DNA of 64,000 nt from AP-15 sp963796155 (GTDB taxonomy: Bacteria; Pseudomonadota; Alphaproteobacteria; ATCC43930; CGMCC-115725). How positions within the stretch are numbered: position 1 is the stretch's first letter; each line of letters begins with the position of its first letter. The DNA is taken from assembly GCA_963796155.1 (NCBI GenBank), contig CAWCKT010000046.1, forward strand, positions 27,228 to 91,227, in the 5' to 3' direction. The translations under genes and the position numbers were made by a program. Below the pieces are notes generated by a model, which saw only the letters and a list, made by a program, of their open reading frames with translations, did not search any database and was not told where the DNA came from. Shown in pieces: positions 7,810 through 17,872 of the stretch.

Positions 7810-9286
7810 CCTGACGCTCGACCAGCAGGAGGATCGACTTCCGGCCGGATTTCTTGGCCTCGTCGATCTTGCTGCTGATCTCCCCGGGGCTTGTAACCTC
7901 CTCCTGCGCGGCTTCCATGATCATGTCGCCAGGGTGTACGCCCTTGGCGTCCGCCGGGCTGTCCTTGGCGACGTCGACCACGACAACGCCCTTCGAATCC
8001 TCGGCAAGCGAATACTTCTCCTTGAGCTCCGGCGTGATGCTCGACAGGGTCAAGCCGAGAGCTTTGACGACTCCGGCTTGACCCTCGCCGCCTTTTTTGG
8101 GCGGCTCCTGAGCGCTCGCCTGCTGCTGTTCGGTCTCCTCGAGCCGGCCGATCTTGACTTGGACGGTGGCTTCCGCGTGTTTGCGCCAGAGGGTGACCGG
8201 CACGGTCTTGTCGACCGGTGTTTCGGCGACCAGCCTCGGCAGGCGCTTCATATCGTCCACCGGCTTCCCGTCAAAGCTTACGACGACGTCGCCGGCCTGG
8301 ATGCCGGCCGCCTGCGCGGGCCCGTTGTCGCTGACGCTCGCGATCAGCGCGCCATGCGCCTTGTCGAGCCCGAGGGTCTCGGCGATCTCGTCGGTGACCG
8401 CCTGGATGCGCACCCCGAGCCAACCGCGGTGCACGGTATGATCGGTCTCGCCCTGGAGCTCGGCGACGACGGCCTTGGCGAGAGCGGAAGGGATCGCGAA
8501 GCCGATCCCGATCGAGCCGCCGGATGGCGAATAGATCGCCGTGTTGATGCCGATGACTTGGCCGTCCATGTTGAACATCGGCCCACCGGAATTGCCGCGA
8601 TTGATCGAGGCATCGGTCTGCAGGAAATCGTCATAGGGGCCCGAGTTGATATCTCTCTGGCGGGCCGAGAGAATGCCTGCAGTGACGCTGCCGCCCAGGC
8701 CGAACGGGTTGCCGATCGCGAGCACCCAGTCGCCAACTCGCGACGCGTCGCTATCGCCCCAGCTGGCCGCGATCAACGGCTTGTCCGTCTTGACCTTCAA
8801 CAGCGCGATGTCCGTCTTGGTGTCGCGCCCGACGAGCTCGGCCTTCAGATTCGTGTCATCGTGGAGGATCACGGTGATTTCGTCGGCATCAGAGATCACG
8901 TGATTATTGGTTACGATGTAGCCCGACGGATCGATAATAAAGCCCGAGCCGAGTGAGGTAGCCCTGCGCGGCTGTGCCTCCGGACGGCCGTTTTTGGGCA
9001 TGCCGTGGTTGAAAAAATCGCGAAAGAACTCTTCGAATGGGGAGCCTGGCGGAAACTGCGGGATCTCGGGACCGGCATGCTCCCGACCCCGATCGGATTT
9101 CATCGTCTGGGTCGTGGAGATGTTGACTACCGAAGGCAATAGCTTTTCGGCGAGGTCGGCGAAACTGTCGGGGGCAGGCCGGGCGGCAGCCGGCCATGAC
9201 ACCAGGGCCGCGGGAGCGACTGTCAGGAGAGCCGCGAGCCCGCCGGCGGCGGCAAGGCGGGCCAAATTCGAGAGACGAGACGACAC
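7769..9286 (-). CDS. degP: Periplasmic Do-like serine protease DegP/HtrA
   Basis: A 505-residue envelope protease/chaperone. It has a cleavable signal peptide (LARLAAAGGLAALLTVAPAA), a trypsin-like domain with the triad His in VTNNHVI, Asp in TDIALLKV and Ser in NRGNSGGP, then two PDZ domains (GWLGVRIQAV and the C-terminal KGVVVVDVAKDSPA). GTG 9286 is preferred because GAGGAG then lies 9 nt upstream; the in-frame TTG at 9295 touches that ribosome site directly. It is the last protease-control gene after hflK, hflC and the DUF2065 gene on the same strand, an order frequent in alphaproteobacteria. Confidence 0.95.
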   Translation of the reverse strand: MSSRLSNLARLAAAGGLAALLTVAPAALVSWPAAARPAPDSFADLAEKLLPSVVNISTTQTMKSDRGREHAGPEIPQFPPGSPFEEFFRDFFNHGMPKNGRPEAQPRRATSLGSGFIIDPSGYIVTNNHVISDADEITVILHDDTNLKAELVGRDTKTDIALLKVKTDKPLIAASWGDSDASRVGDWVLAIGNPFGLGGSVTAGILSARQRDINSGPYDDFLQTDASINRGNSGGPMFNMDGQVIGINTAIYSPSGGSIGIGFAIPSALAKAVVAELQGETDHTVHRGWLGVRIQAVTDEIAETLGLDKAHGALIASVSDNGPAQAAGIQAGDVVVSFDGKPVDDMKRLPRLVAETPVDKTVPVTLWRKHAEATVQVKIGRLEETEQQQASAQEPPKKGGEGQAGVVKALGLTLSSITPELKEKYSLAEDSKGVVVVDVAKDSPADAKGVHPGDMIMEAAQEEVTSPGEISSKIDEAKKSGRKSILLLVERQGDLRFVALRLDQG

Positions 9287-9420
9287 GGGAATCAACTCCT
9301 CGCGGTAAGGACCTTCTTGTCGACCGATTGGTTTCGGGGCCGTTCAGAATCGGACCAAGATTAGGGGAGAAGCGCGCCATCGGCAATCTCCGCGGCTACG
9401 ACATGCGTGCCGTGCGATGG

Positions 9421-9606
9421 TCAGCGGCGCACAAGCCAGACGAGAACGACGCCGGCGCAGGCGGCGGCGAGGCCAGCGAGCCGCAATGCCTGCGGCGGGA
9501 CCAAGAGAGCCCGTGCGGCGGCTCGCTTCATGCCTTCGGGGAACAATGCGTAAAGGGCGCCCTCGATCACCAGGACGAGGGCCAGCGCCGTCCACAAATC
9601 CCTCAT
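9421..9606 (-). CDS. DUF2065 small membrane protein
   Basis: A 61-residue protein with two transmembrane segments: MRDLWTALALVLVIEG, then ALFPEGMKRAAARAL, and a second helix LAGLAAACAGVVLVWLV. The sequence and its position directly behind hflC fit DUF2065 (YjeT-like), a family of unknown function commonly encoded with hflKC. ATG 9606 gives the typical 60-65 residue length. It lies 25 bp after hflC and about 130 bp before degP. Confidence 0.85.
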   Translation of the reverse strand: MRDLWTALALVLVIEGALYALFPEGMKRAAARALLVPPQALRLAGLAAACAGVVLVWLVRR

Positions 9607-9631
9607 CGGCCAGGGTGTGACCTGCGGGCCA

Positions 9632-10543
9632 TTATTTCGAACCGGCGCCCGCCGCCGGCGGGGTCTCCTTCCCGAGCGCGCCGTTCGAGTTCTCGAAGAA
9701 GCGGAAGAAGCCGCTATCGGGGGTGAGCACAAACGATGTGCTGTGGCCGTTGAGCGCATCGCGATAGGCCTGCATCGAGCGATAGAAAGCAAAGAACTCC
9801 TTGTCCTGCCCGAACGCGTCGGCATAGACCTTGATGCTCTGCGCGTCGCCGTCGCCGCGCACCTTCTGGGCGTCCCGTTGCGCATCGGCGAGGATCACGG
9901 TGCGTTCGCGCTCGGCGTTGGCCCGGACCGTCTGCGCCGCCTCGGCGCCCTCGGCGCGGTATTGTGCCGCCTGCTGCTCGCGTTCCGACTGCATGCGGGC
10001 GAAGATCGCCTGGCTGTTCTCTTCGGGCAGATCGGCGCGGCGAATCCGCACGTCGACGACGTCGATGCCGAAGGACTTTCCCTGGGCGCTCACTTCGTCG
10101 CGGATCTGGTGCATGATCGCCGGGCGTTGGTCGGAGAGCAGAGCCGACAAGGTCACATTGCCGAGCACTCGCCGCAGGCTGCCGCTGACCATCGCGTTCA
10201 GCCGGGCGCGCACTGCGGCCTCGGAATTGACGGTTTGATAGAACAGCAACGGGTCGGTAATGCGGTAGCGCGTGTAGGTATCGACGACGAGACGCTTCTG
10301 GTCCGAGACGATGACCTCCTCGGGCGGCGGCTCGAAATCGAGGAGCCGGTTGTCGTAGAGGATTACGTCTTCGAGAAACGGCCGCTTGACCCACAGCCCC
10401 GGCGTGCGGATGACCCGTCGCGGCTGGCCGAATTGCAGCACCAGCGCCAGCTCGGTCTGGTCGACGATGAACAGCGCACTCATCGCGAAGATGCCCGCGA
10501 CGACGAGCACCACGGCGACGACAATGAGGAGCCGACGGTCCAC
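9632..10543 (-). CDS. hflC: Membrane protease modulator HflC
   Basis: HflC is an SPFH/prohibitin-family protein that, with HflK, forms a large cage around FtsH and controls access to membrane substrates. The 303-residue protein has an N-terminal anchor (LLIVVAVVLVVAGIF), the SPFH domain beginning DQTELALVLQFG, and a long Glu/Ala/Arg coiled coil (QSEREQQAAQYRAEGAEA). The C-terminal tail is short and flexible. It follows hflK by 10 bp. Confidence 0.96.
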   Translation of the reverse strand: MDRRLLIVVAVVLVVAGIFAMSALFIVDQTELALVLQFGQPRRVIRTPGLWVKRPFLEDVILYDNRLLDFEPPPEEVIVSDQKRLVVDTYTRYRITDPLLFYQTVNSEAAVRARLNAMVSGSLRRVLGNVTLSALLSDQRPAIMHQIRDEVSAQGKSFGIDVVDVRIRRADLPEENSQAIFARMQSEREQQAAQYRAEGAEAAQTVRANAERERTVILADAQRDAQKVRGDGDAQSIKVYADAFGQDKEFFAFYRSMQAYRDALNGHSTSFVLTPDSGFFRFFENSNGALGKETPPAAGAGSK

Positions 10544-10553
10544 GATTACCTCC

Positions 10554-11795
10554 TCATTGACGGCCGCGCAGGGGCGGGACGGCGGGCCCCACCGACTGCA
10601 ACGTAGAAGACGATTGCGCCGGCGCGGAACCCCCGGAGGCGTTCCCTGGGGTCGGCTCGCTCGCCGTTGCGTTGGCGCCGCCGAGGGCCGGCAGCGGCAG
10701 ATAGGGGAGGACGCCGCTCCCGCCTTGGGCGGATTTGTCGATGATCACCTTGTTGCTGTTCTTGAGGACCTCCTCCATGGTCTCGAGGTACAGCCGCTGC
10801 GTGGTGACATCCTGCGCCACCTTGAACGCGTTATAGACTGAGGTGAAACGGTTGGCGTCGCCCTGGGCGCGGGCGATGATCTCGGCGCGGTAGGCTTCCG
10901 CCTCCTGCGTGATTGCCGCGGCGGCACCGCGCGCCTTCGGCACGATGTCGTTGCGGTAGGCCTCCGCCTGGTTGCGTAGCTTCTCGCGATCGGCCAGGGC
11001 GCGCTGCACGTCGCGGAAGGCGTCGATGACCGGGCCCGGCGGATCGACCCTTTGCAGCTGCACCTGGGTGATTTCGATCCCGGCGCCATAGGCGTCGAGG
11101 ATCGTTTGCAGCAGGCTGTGCGTGTCGGTCTCGATCTTGCCCCGCCCTTCGGCGAGCGCCTGGGCGATCGGGGTCTCGCCGATCACCTCGCGCATGGCAC
11201 TCTCGGCGGCGGATTTGACCGTCGCGTCGGGTGCGCGGATGTTGAAGAGATAGGCCTTGGCGTCCTTGATCACCCAGAACACCGCGAAGTTGATGTCGAC
11301 GATGTTCTCGTCGCCGGTCAGCATCAGCGCCTCTTCCGGCAGCTGGCGGCTCGCCGCCCCGCGGATCGCCGTACCCTCGGCGCTGCGGTAACCGATCTCG
11401 GTCCGGTTGACGCGCGTCACGCTCGGCGTCAGCACCTTCTCGATCGGGCTCGGCAGGTGGTAATTCAGACCGGGCTGGGTCGTCCGGTTGTAGGCGCCGA
11501 AGCGCAGTACGACCCCGACCTCGTCAGCCGCCACCGTATAGAACCCGTTCAACAGCCAGAGGACGACAATGGCGATAGCGGCGATGCCGAACCAGGTACG
11601 GGTGTTGAAATTGCCGGGCAACACGCGCCGGAACCGATCCTGGCCGCGGCGCAGGAGTTCCTCGAAATCGGGTGGCTGTGGACCGCGGCCGCGGGGACCC
11701 GGCCCGCCGCCATTACCTCGGTTGCCGCCGCCCCACGGGCCGCCGCCGCGCGGGCCGCTGCCCCACGGGCCACCGCCTTGACTTTGCCAGAACAT
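10554..11795 (-). CDS. hflK: Membrane protease modulator HflK
   Basis: Partner of HflC in the FtsH-associated complex. The 413-residue protein starts MFWQSQGGGPWG with a Gly/Pro-rich cytoplasmic head of about 60 residues, then one membrane helix (GIAAIAIVVLWLLNGFYTV), the SPFH domain (DEVGVVLRFGAY) and a coiled coil rich in Ala/Glu. ATG 11795 is chosen because the Gly/Trp-rich opening is typical; an in-frame start at 11870 adds 25 Arg-rich residues unlike the family. Divergent from mrp. Confidence 0.95.
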   Translation of the reverse strand: MFWQSQGGGPWGSGPRGGGPWGGGNRGNGGGPGPRGRGPQPPDFEELLRRGQDRFRRVLPGNFNTRTWFGIAAIAIVVLWLLNGFYTVAADEVGVVLRFGAYNRTTQPGLNYHLPSPIEKVLTPSVTRVNRTEIGYRSAEGTAIRGAASRQLPEEALMLTGDENIVDINFAVFWVIKDAKAYLFNIRAPDATVKSAAESAMREVIGETPIAQALAEGRGKIETDTHSLLQTILDAYGAGIEITQVQLQRVDPPGPVIDAFRDVQRALADREKLRNQAEAYRNDIVPKARGAAAAITQEAEAYRAEIIARAQGDANRFTSVYNAFKVAQDVTTQRLYLETMEEVLKNSNKVIIDKSAQGGSGVLPYLPLPALGGANATASEPTPGNASGGSAPAQSSSTLQSVGPAVPPLRGRQ

Positions 11796-12034
11796 CGACC
11801 TTGAACCTTTCCACGGCGTTGCGCTCGCGCCGCGCCTGCGGGTGTTGTCAAGTGGCGCCGCTCGCCCCAAATCCCGAAAATCCGGCGGCGCTGATGGCCC
11901 GGTCGCAGCGGATCGCGTGATCCACCGGGTAAACCGGGTCAGAGATCATCGCCATTGTGGCCCAACCGGCGCTCGGAACCAAGCGCCACGACCCGATCAG
12001 CGTACGGTTCTGCCTCGCCGGGAAGGAGAACGAG

Positions 12035-13147
12035 ATGGCCGCCGTCACCGAACGACAGATCCTCGACGCGCTGCGACACGTCGCCGATCCCGACAAGGGC
12101 GCCGATATCGTCTCGCTCGGCATGGTGTCGGGGGTGGTCGTCCGCGACGGCAATATCGCCTTCGCAATCGAGGTCGAGCCCGAGCGCGGCCCGCGGCTGG
12201 AGCCGCTGCGCAAGGCGGCCGAAAAGGCCGTCGAGGCGCTCCCCGACGTGCTGTCGGTGACCGCGGTGCTGACCGCACAGGCGGTGCCGCGCGGCCGCAA
12301 TGCGCCTCACCCGGCGGCGGGCGGCCGCACCCAGCGCGGCGCGGTCGCCGGAGTGCGCGCGATCGTCGCCGTTGCCTCGGGCAAGGGTGGTGTGGGCAAG
12401 TCGACGGTCGCCGCCAACCTGGCACTCGGGCTCAAGGCGAACGGGCTCGCCGTCGGCGTGCTCGACGCCGACATCTACGGCCCGTCGATGCCGCGCATGC
12501 TCGGGATCGCCGGACGCCAGCCCTCCTCGCGCGACGGCAAGGTGTTGCAGCCGCTCGAGAATTACGGGCTGCGCGTCATGTCGATGGGGTTTCTCGTCCC
12601 CGAGGACACGCCGATGATCTGGCGCGGACCCATGGTGATGAGCGCCTTGCAGCAGATGCTGCGCGAGGTCGATTGGGGCGAACTCGACATCATGATCGTC
12701 GACATGCCGCCGGGCACCGGCGACGCGCAGCTGACGATGGCGCAGCAGGTGCCGCTCGCCGGTGCGGTCATCGTCTCGACCCCTCAGGACATCGCGCTCC
12801 TGGATGCCCGCAAGGGGCTCAACATGTTTACGAAGGTCGACGTACCGGTGCTCGGCATCGTCGAGAACATGAGCTATTTCCTGTGCCCGCATTGCGGTGG
12901 ACGCAGCGAGATCTTTGCGCATGGCGGCGCCCGCCAAGAAGCCGCGCGGCTCGGCGCCGAGTTTCTCGGCGAGGTGCCGCTCGATATCCAGATCCGCGAG
13001 ACCTCGGACGGCGGCACGCCGATCACCGTCGCCGAGCCCGACAACCCGCACGCCCTCGTCTTCCGCAGCATGGCCGCGCGGATCTGGGAGAAGGTCGCCG
13101 GCGCAGACGCCCCGCGCCGGGCCCCGCCGCGCATCGTCATCGAATAG
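12035..13147 (+). CDS. mrp: Iron-sulfur cluster carrier protein Mrp/ApbC
   Basis: A 370-residue P-loop ATPase that binds and transfers Fe-S clusters. The N-terminal MIP18-like domain (RQILDALRHVADPD) is followed by the NTPase core with SGKGGVGKSTVAANL, DADIYGPSMPRMLG, DMPPGTGDAQL, and the cluster-binding pair in YFLCPHCGGR. ATG 12035 is preferred over an upstream GTG at 11957 because GGAAGGAG lies just ahead of it. It is divergent from hflK with a 240-bp shared upstream region. Confidence 0.95.
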   Translation: MAAVTERQILDALRHVADPDKGADIVSLGMVSGVVVRDGNIAFAIEVEPERGPRLEPLRKAAEKAVEALPDVLSVTAVLTAQAVPRGRNAPHPAAGGRTQRGAVAGVRAIVAVASGKGGVGKSTVAANLALGLKANGLAVGVLDADIYGPSMPRMLGIAGRQPSSRDGKVLQPLENYGLRVMSMGFLVPEDTPMIWRGPMVMSALQQMLREVDWGELDIMIVDMPPGTGDAQLTMAQQVPLAGAVIVSTPQDIALLDARKGLNMFTKVDVPVLGIVENMSYFLCPHCGGRSEIFAHGGARQEAARLGAEFLGEVPLDIQIRETSDGGTPITVAEPDNPHALVFRSMAARIWEKVAGADAPRRAPPRIVIE

Positions 13148-13224
13148 AAGTGGATGCCGGCTGCCAATAATCTCAGCACGATCGAATCACCGCGATTGAG
13201 AGCCGGCGCGCCGTAATAGCGCTG

Positions 13225-13425
13225 ATGCTGTCCAAGACTTACGATGCTCTGCGCGCCGCCGGGGCGCCGGACGACAAGGCGCGCGATACGGCGGGGGAAA
13301 TTGCCGCTTACGAGAACCGTCTCACCCGCATTGAACCGGGAGATCTCACGGTTGGCCACCCGATATCGGGAGGTCCGCATCGGGAAGGCTGGAGGGCCAC
13401 AGCCGATGACGATGCACGGACCTGA
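13225..13425 (+). pseudogene. Possible truncated DUF1640-like small protein
   Basis: The 531-bp gap after mrp contains one short frame whose first 45 residues (LSKTYDALRAAGAPDDKAR, then AYENRLTRIE and GDLTV) resemble small proteobacterial proteins with a coiled coil and C-terminal membrane helix (DUF1640/CCDC90-like). The usual hydrophobic tail is missing: after GDLTV the sequence becomes GHPISGGPHREG with no membrane segment. There is no clear ribosome binding site ahead of ATG 13225. I take it as a decayed gene or a chance match. The rest of the gap shows nothing recognisable. Confidence 0.3.
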
Positions 13426-13678
13426 GAAGTCAGACCGGGCCAGGTAGCTGGGAAGTCGGCGAAAAAAGGCGGGCGACCGCCGGCGGAGCCGATGCCCGGG
13501 GGGTGCGTGGTGACACGCATCCCTACCGCGATATGCAGGGACCGGCAATTTCGGATTCAAATCATGGTTGTTGTTGGACGCGGATGGCACCCTTCTCCAC
13601 AAACCGGGCGAGGTGATGCTGGCCGCAGGCGGTGGATAGCGGGTAAGCTCGGATCGGCGCAATACAGGAGAAAGAAAG

Positions 13679-14533
13679 ATGGATTTCGGCGCGGCGATGT
13701 TCTTCACCGACTACTCGATGACGCCCGGCGAACTTGGCCAGGCGCTCGAGGTCCGCGGCTTCGAGTTGGTCTGGGCGCCCGAGCATTCGCACATCCCGAG
13801 CTCGCGGCTCACGCCGCCCGCCTCGGGCGGCGAGCTCGGCAAGCAGTACTATGACGTGATGGATCCGTTCGTCACGTTGACGGCGGCGGCGATGGCCACG
13901 AAGACGTTGAAGGTCGCGACCGGCGTGTGCCTCATCATCCAGCGCGACACGATCCAGACGGCAAAGCTCGTCGCGACGATCGACCAGGTCTCGGGCGGGC
14001 GTTTCCTGTTCGGCATCGGCGGCGGCTGGAACCGCGAGGAGATGGCCGATCACGGGACCGTCTTCGAGACGCGCTTCAAGCGGATGCGCGAGCAGATCGC
14101 GGCGATGACGGAAATCTGGACCAAATCCGAGGCCGAATACCACGGCGACACCGTCGACTTCCCGAAGATGCGGACCTGGCCCAAGCCGGTGCAGAAGCCG
14201 CGCCCACCGGTCATCGTCGGCGGCGCATTCCCGCATAGCGCGCGGCGCGCGCTGCGCTATGGCGACGGGTGGGTCCCGAATGCAAGCCGGCCGAACTACG
14301 CCGACGTCACCGAATTTCTGCCCCAGTTCCGGCAGATGGCGGCGGCGGCCGGTCGTGACCTCGGCACCGTGCCGATCACAATTTTCGGAGCGCCCGAAAA
14401 TCTCGATCGGGTGAAGCGGTATCGCGATCAGGGAATCGCGCGGGTCGTGACGATGCTGCCCTCGGCGCCCGCCAGCGAGGTCCTGCCAATCCTCGACCGC
14501 TGGGCCAACCTGATGCGTCAGACCGCGCACTGA
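13679..14533 (+). CDS. LLM-class flavin/F420-dependent oxidoreductase (TIGR03619-like)
   Basis: A 284-residue TIM-barrel enzyme of the bacterial luciferase-like superfamily. Typical segments are FELVWAPEHSHIP, ATGVCLIIQRDTIQTAKLVATID, GGRFLFGIGGGWN and PPVIVGGAFPHSARRALRYGDGW. The length and the early EHSHIP suit the subfamily annotated as F420-dependent, but FMN use cannot be excluded; substrate unknown. ATG 13679 follows CAGGAGAAAGAAAG, a strong ribosome site. It stands alone between a gap and a disrupted lipoprotein gene. Confidence 0.85.
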   Translation: MDFGAAMFFTDYSMTPGELGQALEVRGFELVWAPEHSHIPSSRLTPPASGGELGKQYYDVMDPFVTLTAAAMATKTLKVATGVCLIIQRDTIQTAKLVATIDQVSGGRFLFGIGGGWNREEMADHGTVFETRFKRMREQIAAMTEIWTKSEAEYHGDTVDFPKMRTWPKPVQKPRPPVIVGGAFPHSARRALRYGDGWVPNASRPNYADVTEFLPQFRQMAAAAGRDLGTVPITIFGAPENLDRVKRYRDQGIARVVTMLPSAPASEVLPILDRWANLMRQTAH

Positions 14534-14637
14534 CCCCGGCTAACCGCGGGATTACCGCTCCTGGAATGTCGGTACTTGAAACGGGGGCGCGCGCGGAAAG
14601 CCGCGAACGCAATCTCGAGACCGAGCGAGGTGCTGCA

Positions 14638-15953
14638 ATGGCCGCCGGCGCAACGCAAGCCGGCGGGCGCCGCAACAACGTACGCCCGCGGACGACTTCT
14701 CGTTATCGCACTCTTTATGGTCGTTCTGCTCGGATGTGGCCTGGCAGACCAATTCTCCGCAGAATCTGTTGAATACAACGTGCAGGCGGAAACCATAAAA
14801 AATCAAAATCTCTTGAACAACATCATCCGCTCTGCCTATCGCAGACCACTCCAATTCACTGATCTGACGACGATTACCGGACAGGTGAGTGTCTCAGGTA
14901 CCGGAGCGTTTTTTATACCCTTTGGCGGACCGCGGTCGGGGAGCTCGCGGACTTACACGTTTTCTCCCAGCGTCACCGCGTCGGACACTCCAAACTTCAC
15001 GGTAGCGGTGCTCAATACCAAAGAATTCTACAACGGTATACTCGCTCCGATACCAATTCAGACACTTGCATTTTATTTCCAGGAGGGTTTCCCGCCTCGC
15101 GTCTTGCTGACAGTATTGATATCAGAGATAGTTTACGGCTCGAGCAATTCACTGCAGCACAGCATATAACGAGCCCAATGATTTTGCCAAGTTCTATAGA
15201 ACATTGAGTTCGTTGACCGATAACGGCCTGACTATAGAACCAACCCAAAATACCAAAGTCCTCGGACCGCCTCTGCGTTCCAGCGCTGTACCTGGGCCGA
15301 AAGACCTCGCCGATCTTGATGCGCAAGGAGTTGAAATAGTGGGATACGTGGGCGACAACCAGCCCGCGAAGCCCGAAGGCTACTATCGAGTTGAGAAGAG
15401 AGTCTCGTCATACCGCTTTTGCTTCGACCCCTCGCGTATGCGCCGAGGCGCGCTTCCGCTGGAGCCCGGAATGCCGAAGCTCGCCGGGGCCGCGCTGTGC
15501 GGCTCAGGCGAGCCAGCACAGGGCGCCAAGCCGGGCTCTTCGGCCGCGCAAAGTTACCGCCAGCAATCTGGAATACAAACTTTACAAACGGGTGCGGAAG
15601 ATGAAGGAAGCCTTTCGTTCAGAGTGAGATCGGTAGAGGGTGTGATCTACTACCTCGGCGAATGGGCTCGTTATGAATTGGGTCTCGAGGAGCCGGTAGC
15701 ACCGCCCACAATGTTTTATACAAACCAACAGGGTGAAGCGCGAGAGGATATCTTGTTTCAGATCAGCCGGGGAGCCGGCCGGGGGCCGTCAATAGATACC
15801 GCTTACCAAGGCAGCGACTACCATATCAACGTCGATCCAAAGGGTCACGACCGGAGCTCCCAGGTAATGGAGCTGGTTACGGAGCTCCTCGCTCTAAATA
15901 ATTCGGCGAAGGATCTACCGGCTCCCAGTGTGCTTCCAGTCATCTCTCGTTGA
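14638..15953 (+). pseudogene. Lipoprotein of unknown function, split by two apparent frame changes
   Basis: Three frames read consecutively as one protein. ATG 14638, with GAGG seven bases upstream, opens a basic N-terminus (MAAGATQAGGRRNN). After about 14690 the next frame gives a lipoprotein signal LLVIALFMVVLLGCG and a body with NNIIRSAYRRPLQFTDLT and NTKEFYNGILAP. At 15130-15165 the match moves again, to NEPNDFAKFYRTLSSL, and runs to a stop at 15953. The whole looks like an uncharacterised lipoprotein of about 435 residues. The middle is visibly AT-richer than its neighbours, suggesting horizontal origin. As written, no single frame encodes the full protein. Confidence 0.6.
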
Positions 15954-15957
15954 TTTC

Positions 15958-17760
15958 TCAGCCGTCGCCCATCTTGAGTGCGGCGATGAAAGCCGATTGC
16001 GGGATCTCGACATTGCCGTATTGGCGCATGCGCTTCTTGCCCTCCTTCTGCTTTTCGAGGAGTTTGCGCTTGCGGGTCACGTCGCCGCCATAGCATTTGG
16101 CGAGCACGTCCTTGCGCAAGGCCTTGACCGTCTCGCGGGCGATAATCCGCCCGCCGATTGCCGCCTGGATCGCCACCTGAAACAGCTGGCGCGGGATCAG
16201 ATCCTTCAGGCGTTCGCACAGGGCGCGGCCGCGCCGCTCGGCCTCCTTGCGGTGGACGATGACCGACAGCGCATCGACCGGCTCGCCATTGACCAGGATG
16301 TTCATCAGCACGAGGTCGCCCTCGCGGTACCCGTCGATCTGGTAGTCCAGGCTGGCGTAGCCGCGGCTCACTGATTTCAGCCGGTCGTAGAAATCGAAGA
16401 CGACCTCGTTTAGCGGCAGGCGGTAGACGAGCATCGCCCGGTTGCCGGCATAGGTCAGGTCGGCCTGCTCGCCGCGGCGCTCCTCGCACAGTGCGAGGAT
16501 CGGCCCGAGATAGGCGTCGGGGACGAGGATCGTCGCCTTGATCCACGGTTCCTCGACATGGTCGATCCGCACCGTGTCGGGCATGTCGGCGGGGTTGTGC
16601 AGGGTGCGCACCGCGCCATTCGTCAGATGGACCCGATAGACGACCGAGGGCGCGGTAGCAATCAGGTCGAGGTCGAATTCGCGCGCCAGCCGTTCCTGGA
16701 CGATCTCGAGGTGCAAGAGCCCGAGAAACCCGCAGCGAAACCCGAAACCGAGCGCCACCGAGGTCTCGGGCTCGTATTCGAAGCTCGCATCGTTGAGCCG
16801 CAGCTTGGCGAGGCTGTCGCGCAGCCGTTCGAAATCGGCGGCATCGGTCGGGAACAGGCTGCAAAAGACCACCGGCTGCACCGGCTTGAAGCCGGGCAGT
16901 GGTGCGGCCGCCGCCCGCCGGTCCTCGGTGATCGTGTCGCCGACCCGGCAGTCGGCGACGGTCTTGATGCCGGCGGTGATGAAGCCGATCTCACCCGGAC
17001 CCAACGCCGCGACCGCCACTCCCTTCGGCGTGAAGACCCCGACCCGCTCGATCGCGTGGACCGCACCGGTCGCCATCAGCCGGATCTTCTGTCCCGGTTC
17101 GAGCACGCCGTCCTTGACCCTGACCAGGGTCACGACACCGAGATAAGGGTCGTACCAACTGTCGACCAAGAGCGCCTTGAGGGGCGCCTCGACATCGCCC
17201 CGCGGGGGAGGAAGCCGGGTCACCAGCGCCTCCAGCACCCGGTCGACGTTGAGCCCGGTCTTGGCCGAGATCAGCAGCGCCTCGGACGCGTCGAGCCCGA
17301 TCACATCCTCGATCTGCTCCTTGACCCGATCAGGCTCGGCCGCCGGCAGATCGATCTTGTTCAACACTGGCACGATCTCGTGCCCGGCCTCGATCGCCTG
17401 GTAGACATTGGCGAGGGTCTGCGCCTCGACCCCCTGGCTCGCATCAACGACCAAGAGCGAGCCCTCGCAGGCGGCCAACGACCGGCTGACCTCGTAGGCG
17501 AAGTCGACGTGCCCCGGCGTGTCCATCAGATTGAGGACATAGGTCTCGCCATCTTCGGCGCGGTAGACGAGGCGAACGGTCTGCGCCTTGATCGTGATGC
17601 CGCGCTCGCGCTCGAGCTCCATGCTGTCGAGCACCTGCTCGCGCATCTCGCGCGCCGCGAGCCCGCCACAAGCCTCGATCAGCCGGTCGGCCAGGGTCGA
17701 TTTGCCGTGGTCGATATGCGCGATGATCGCAAAATTGCGGATGAGGCGGAGCGGAGTCAT
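15958..17760 (-). CDS. lepA: Elongation factor 4 (LepA)
   Basis: A 600-residue translational GTPase that acts on ribosomes in an unusual state or during subunit biogenesis. G1 is AHIDHGKSTLADRL near residue 14, G3 DTPGHVDF, G4 NKIDLP; downstream are the EF-G-like domains and the LepA-specific C-terminal domain (RKRKLLEKQKEGKKRMRQ). The start MTPLRLIRNFAII is typical. It follows infC by 112 bp on the same strand and ends four bases from the convergent lipoprotein gene. Confidence 0.97.
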   Translation of the reverse strand: MTPLRLIRNFAIIAHIDHGKSTLADRLIEACGGLAAREMREQVLDSMELERERGITIKAQTVRLVYRAEDGETYVLNLMDTPGHVDFAYEVSRSLAACEGSLLVVDASQGVEAQTLANVYQAIEAGHEIVPVLNKIDLPAAEPDRVKEQIEDVIGLDASEALLISAKTGLNVDRVLEALVTRLPPPRGDVEAPLKALLVDSWYDPYLGVVTLVRVKDGVLEPGQKIRLMATGAVHAIERVGVFTPKGVAVAALGPGEIGFITAGIKTVADCRVGDTITEDRRAAAAPLPGFKPVQPVVFCSLFPTDAADFERLRDSLAKLRLNDASFEYEPETSVALGFGFRCGFLGLLHLEIVQERLAREFDLDLIATAPSVVYRVHLTNGAVRTLHNPADMPDTVRIDHVEEPWIKATILVPDAYLGPILALCEERRGEQADLTYAGNRAMLVYRLPLNEVVFDFYDRLKSVSRGYASLDYQIDGYREGDLVLMNILVNGEPVDALSVIVHRKEAERRGRALCERLKDLIPRQLFQVAIQAAIGGRIIARETVKALRKDVLAKCYGGDVTRKRKLLEKQKEGKKRMRQYGNVEIPQSAFIAALKMGDG

Positions 17761-17872
17761 GAGCCGGGAACATAGGGGCGCGGCCGCCCCGGATCAACGC
17801 GACTCCCTGGCGCCGACCGGCTTACATTGCCGCCGCCGCAGACCGCTGACGCCGGAAGACTCTGTATCAGAT

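Noticed and set aside
12874..13707. 277-residue minus-strand ORF over the mrp 3' end and the following gap
   Set aside because: Runs opposite mrp and into the luciferase-like gene; no recognisable domain or ribosome site.
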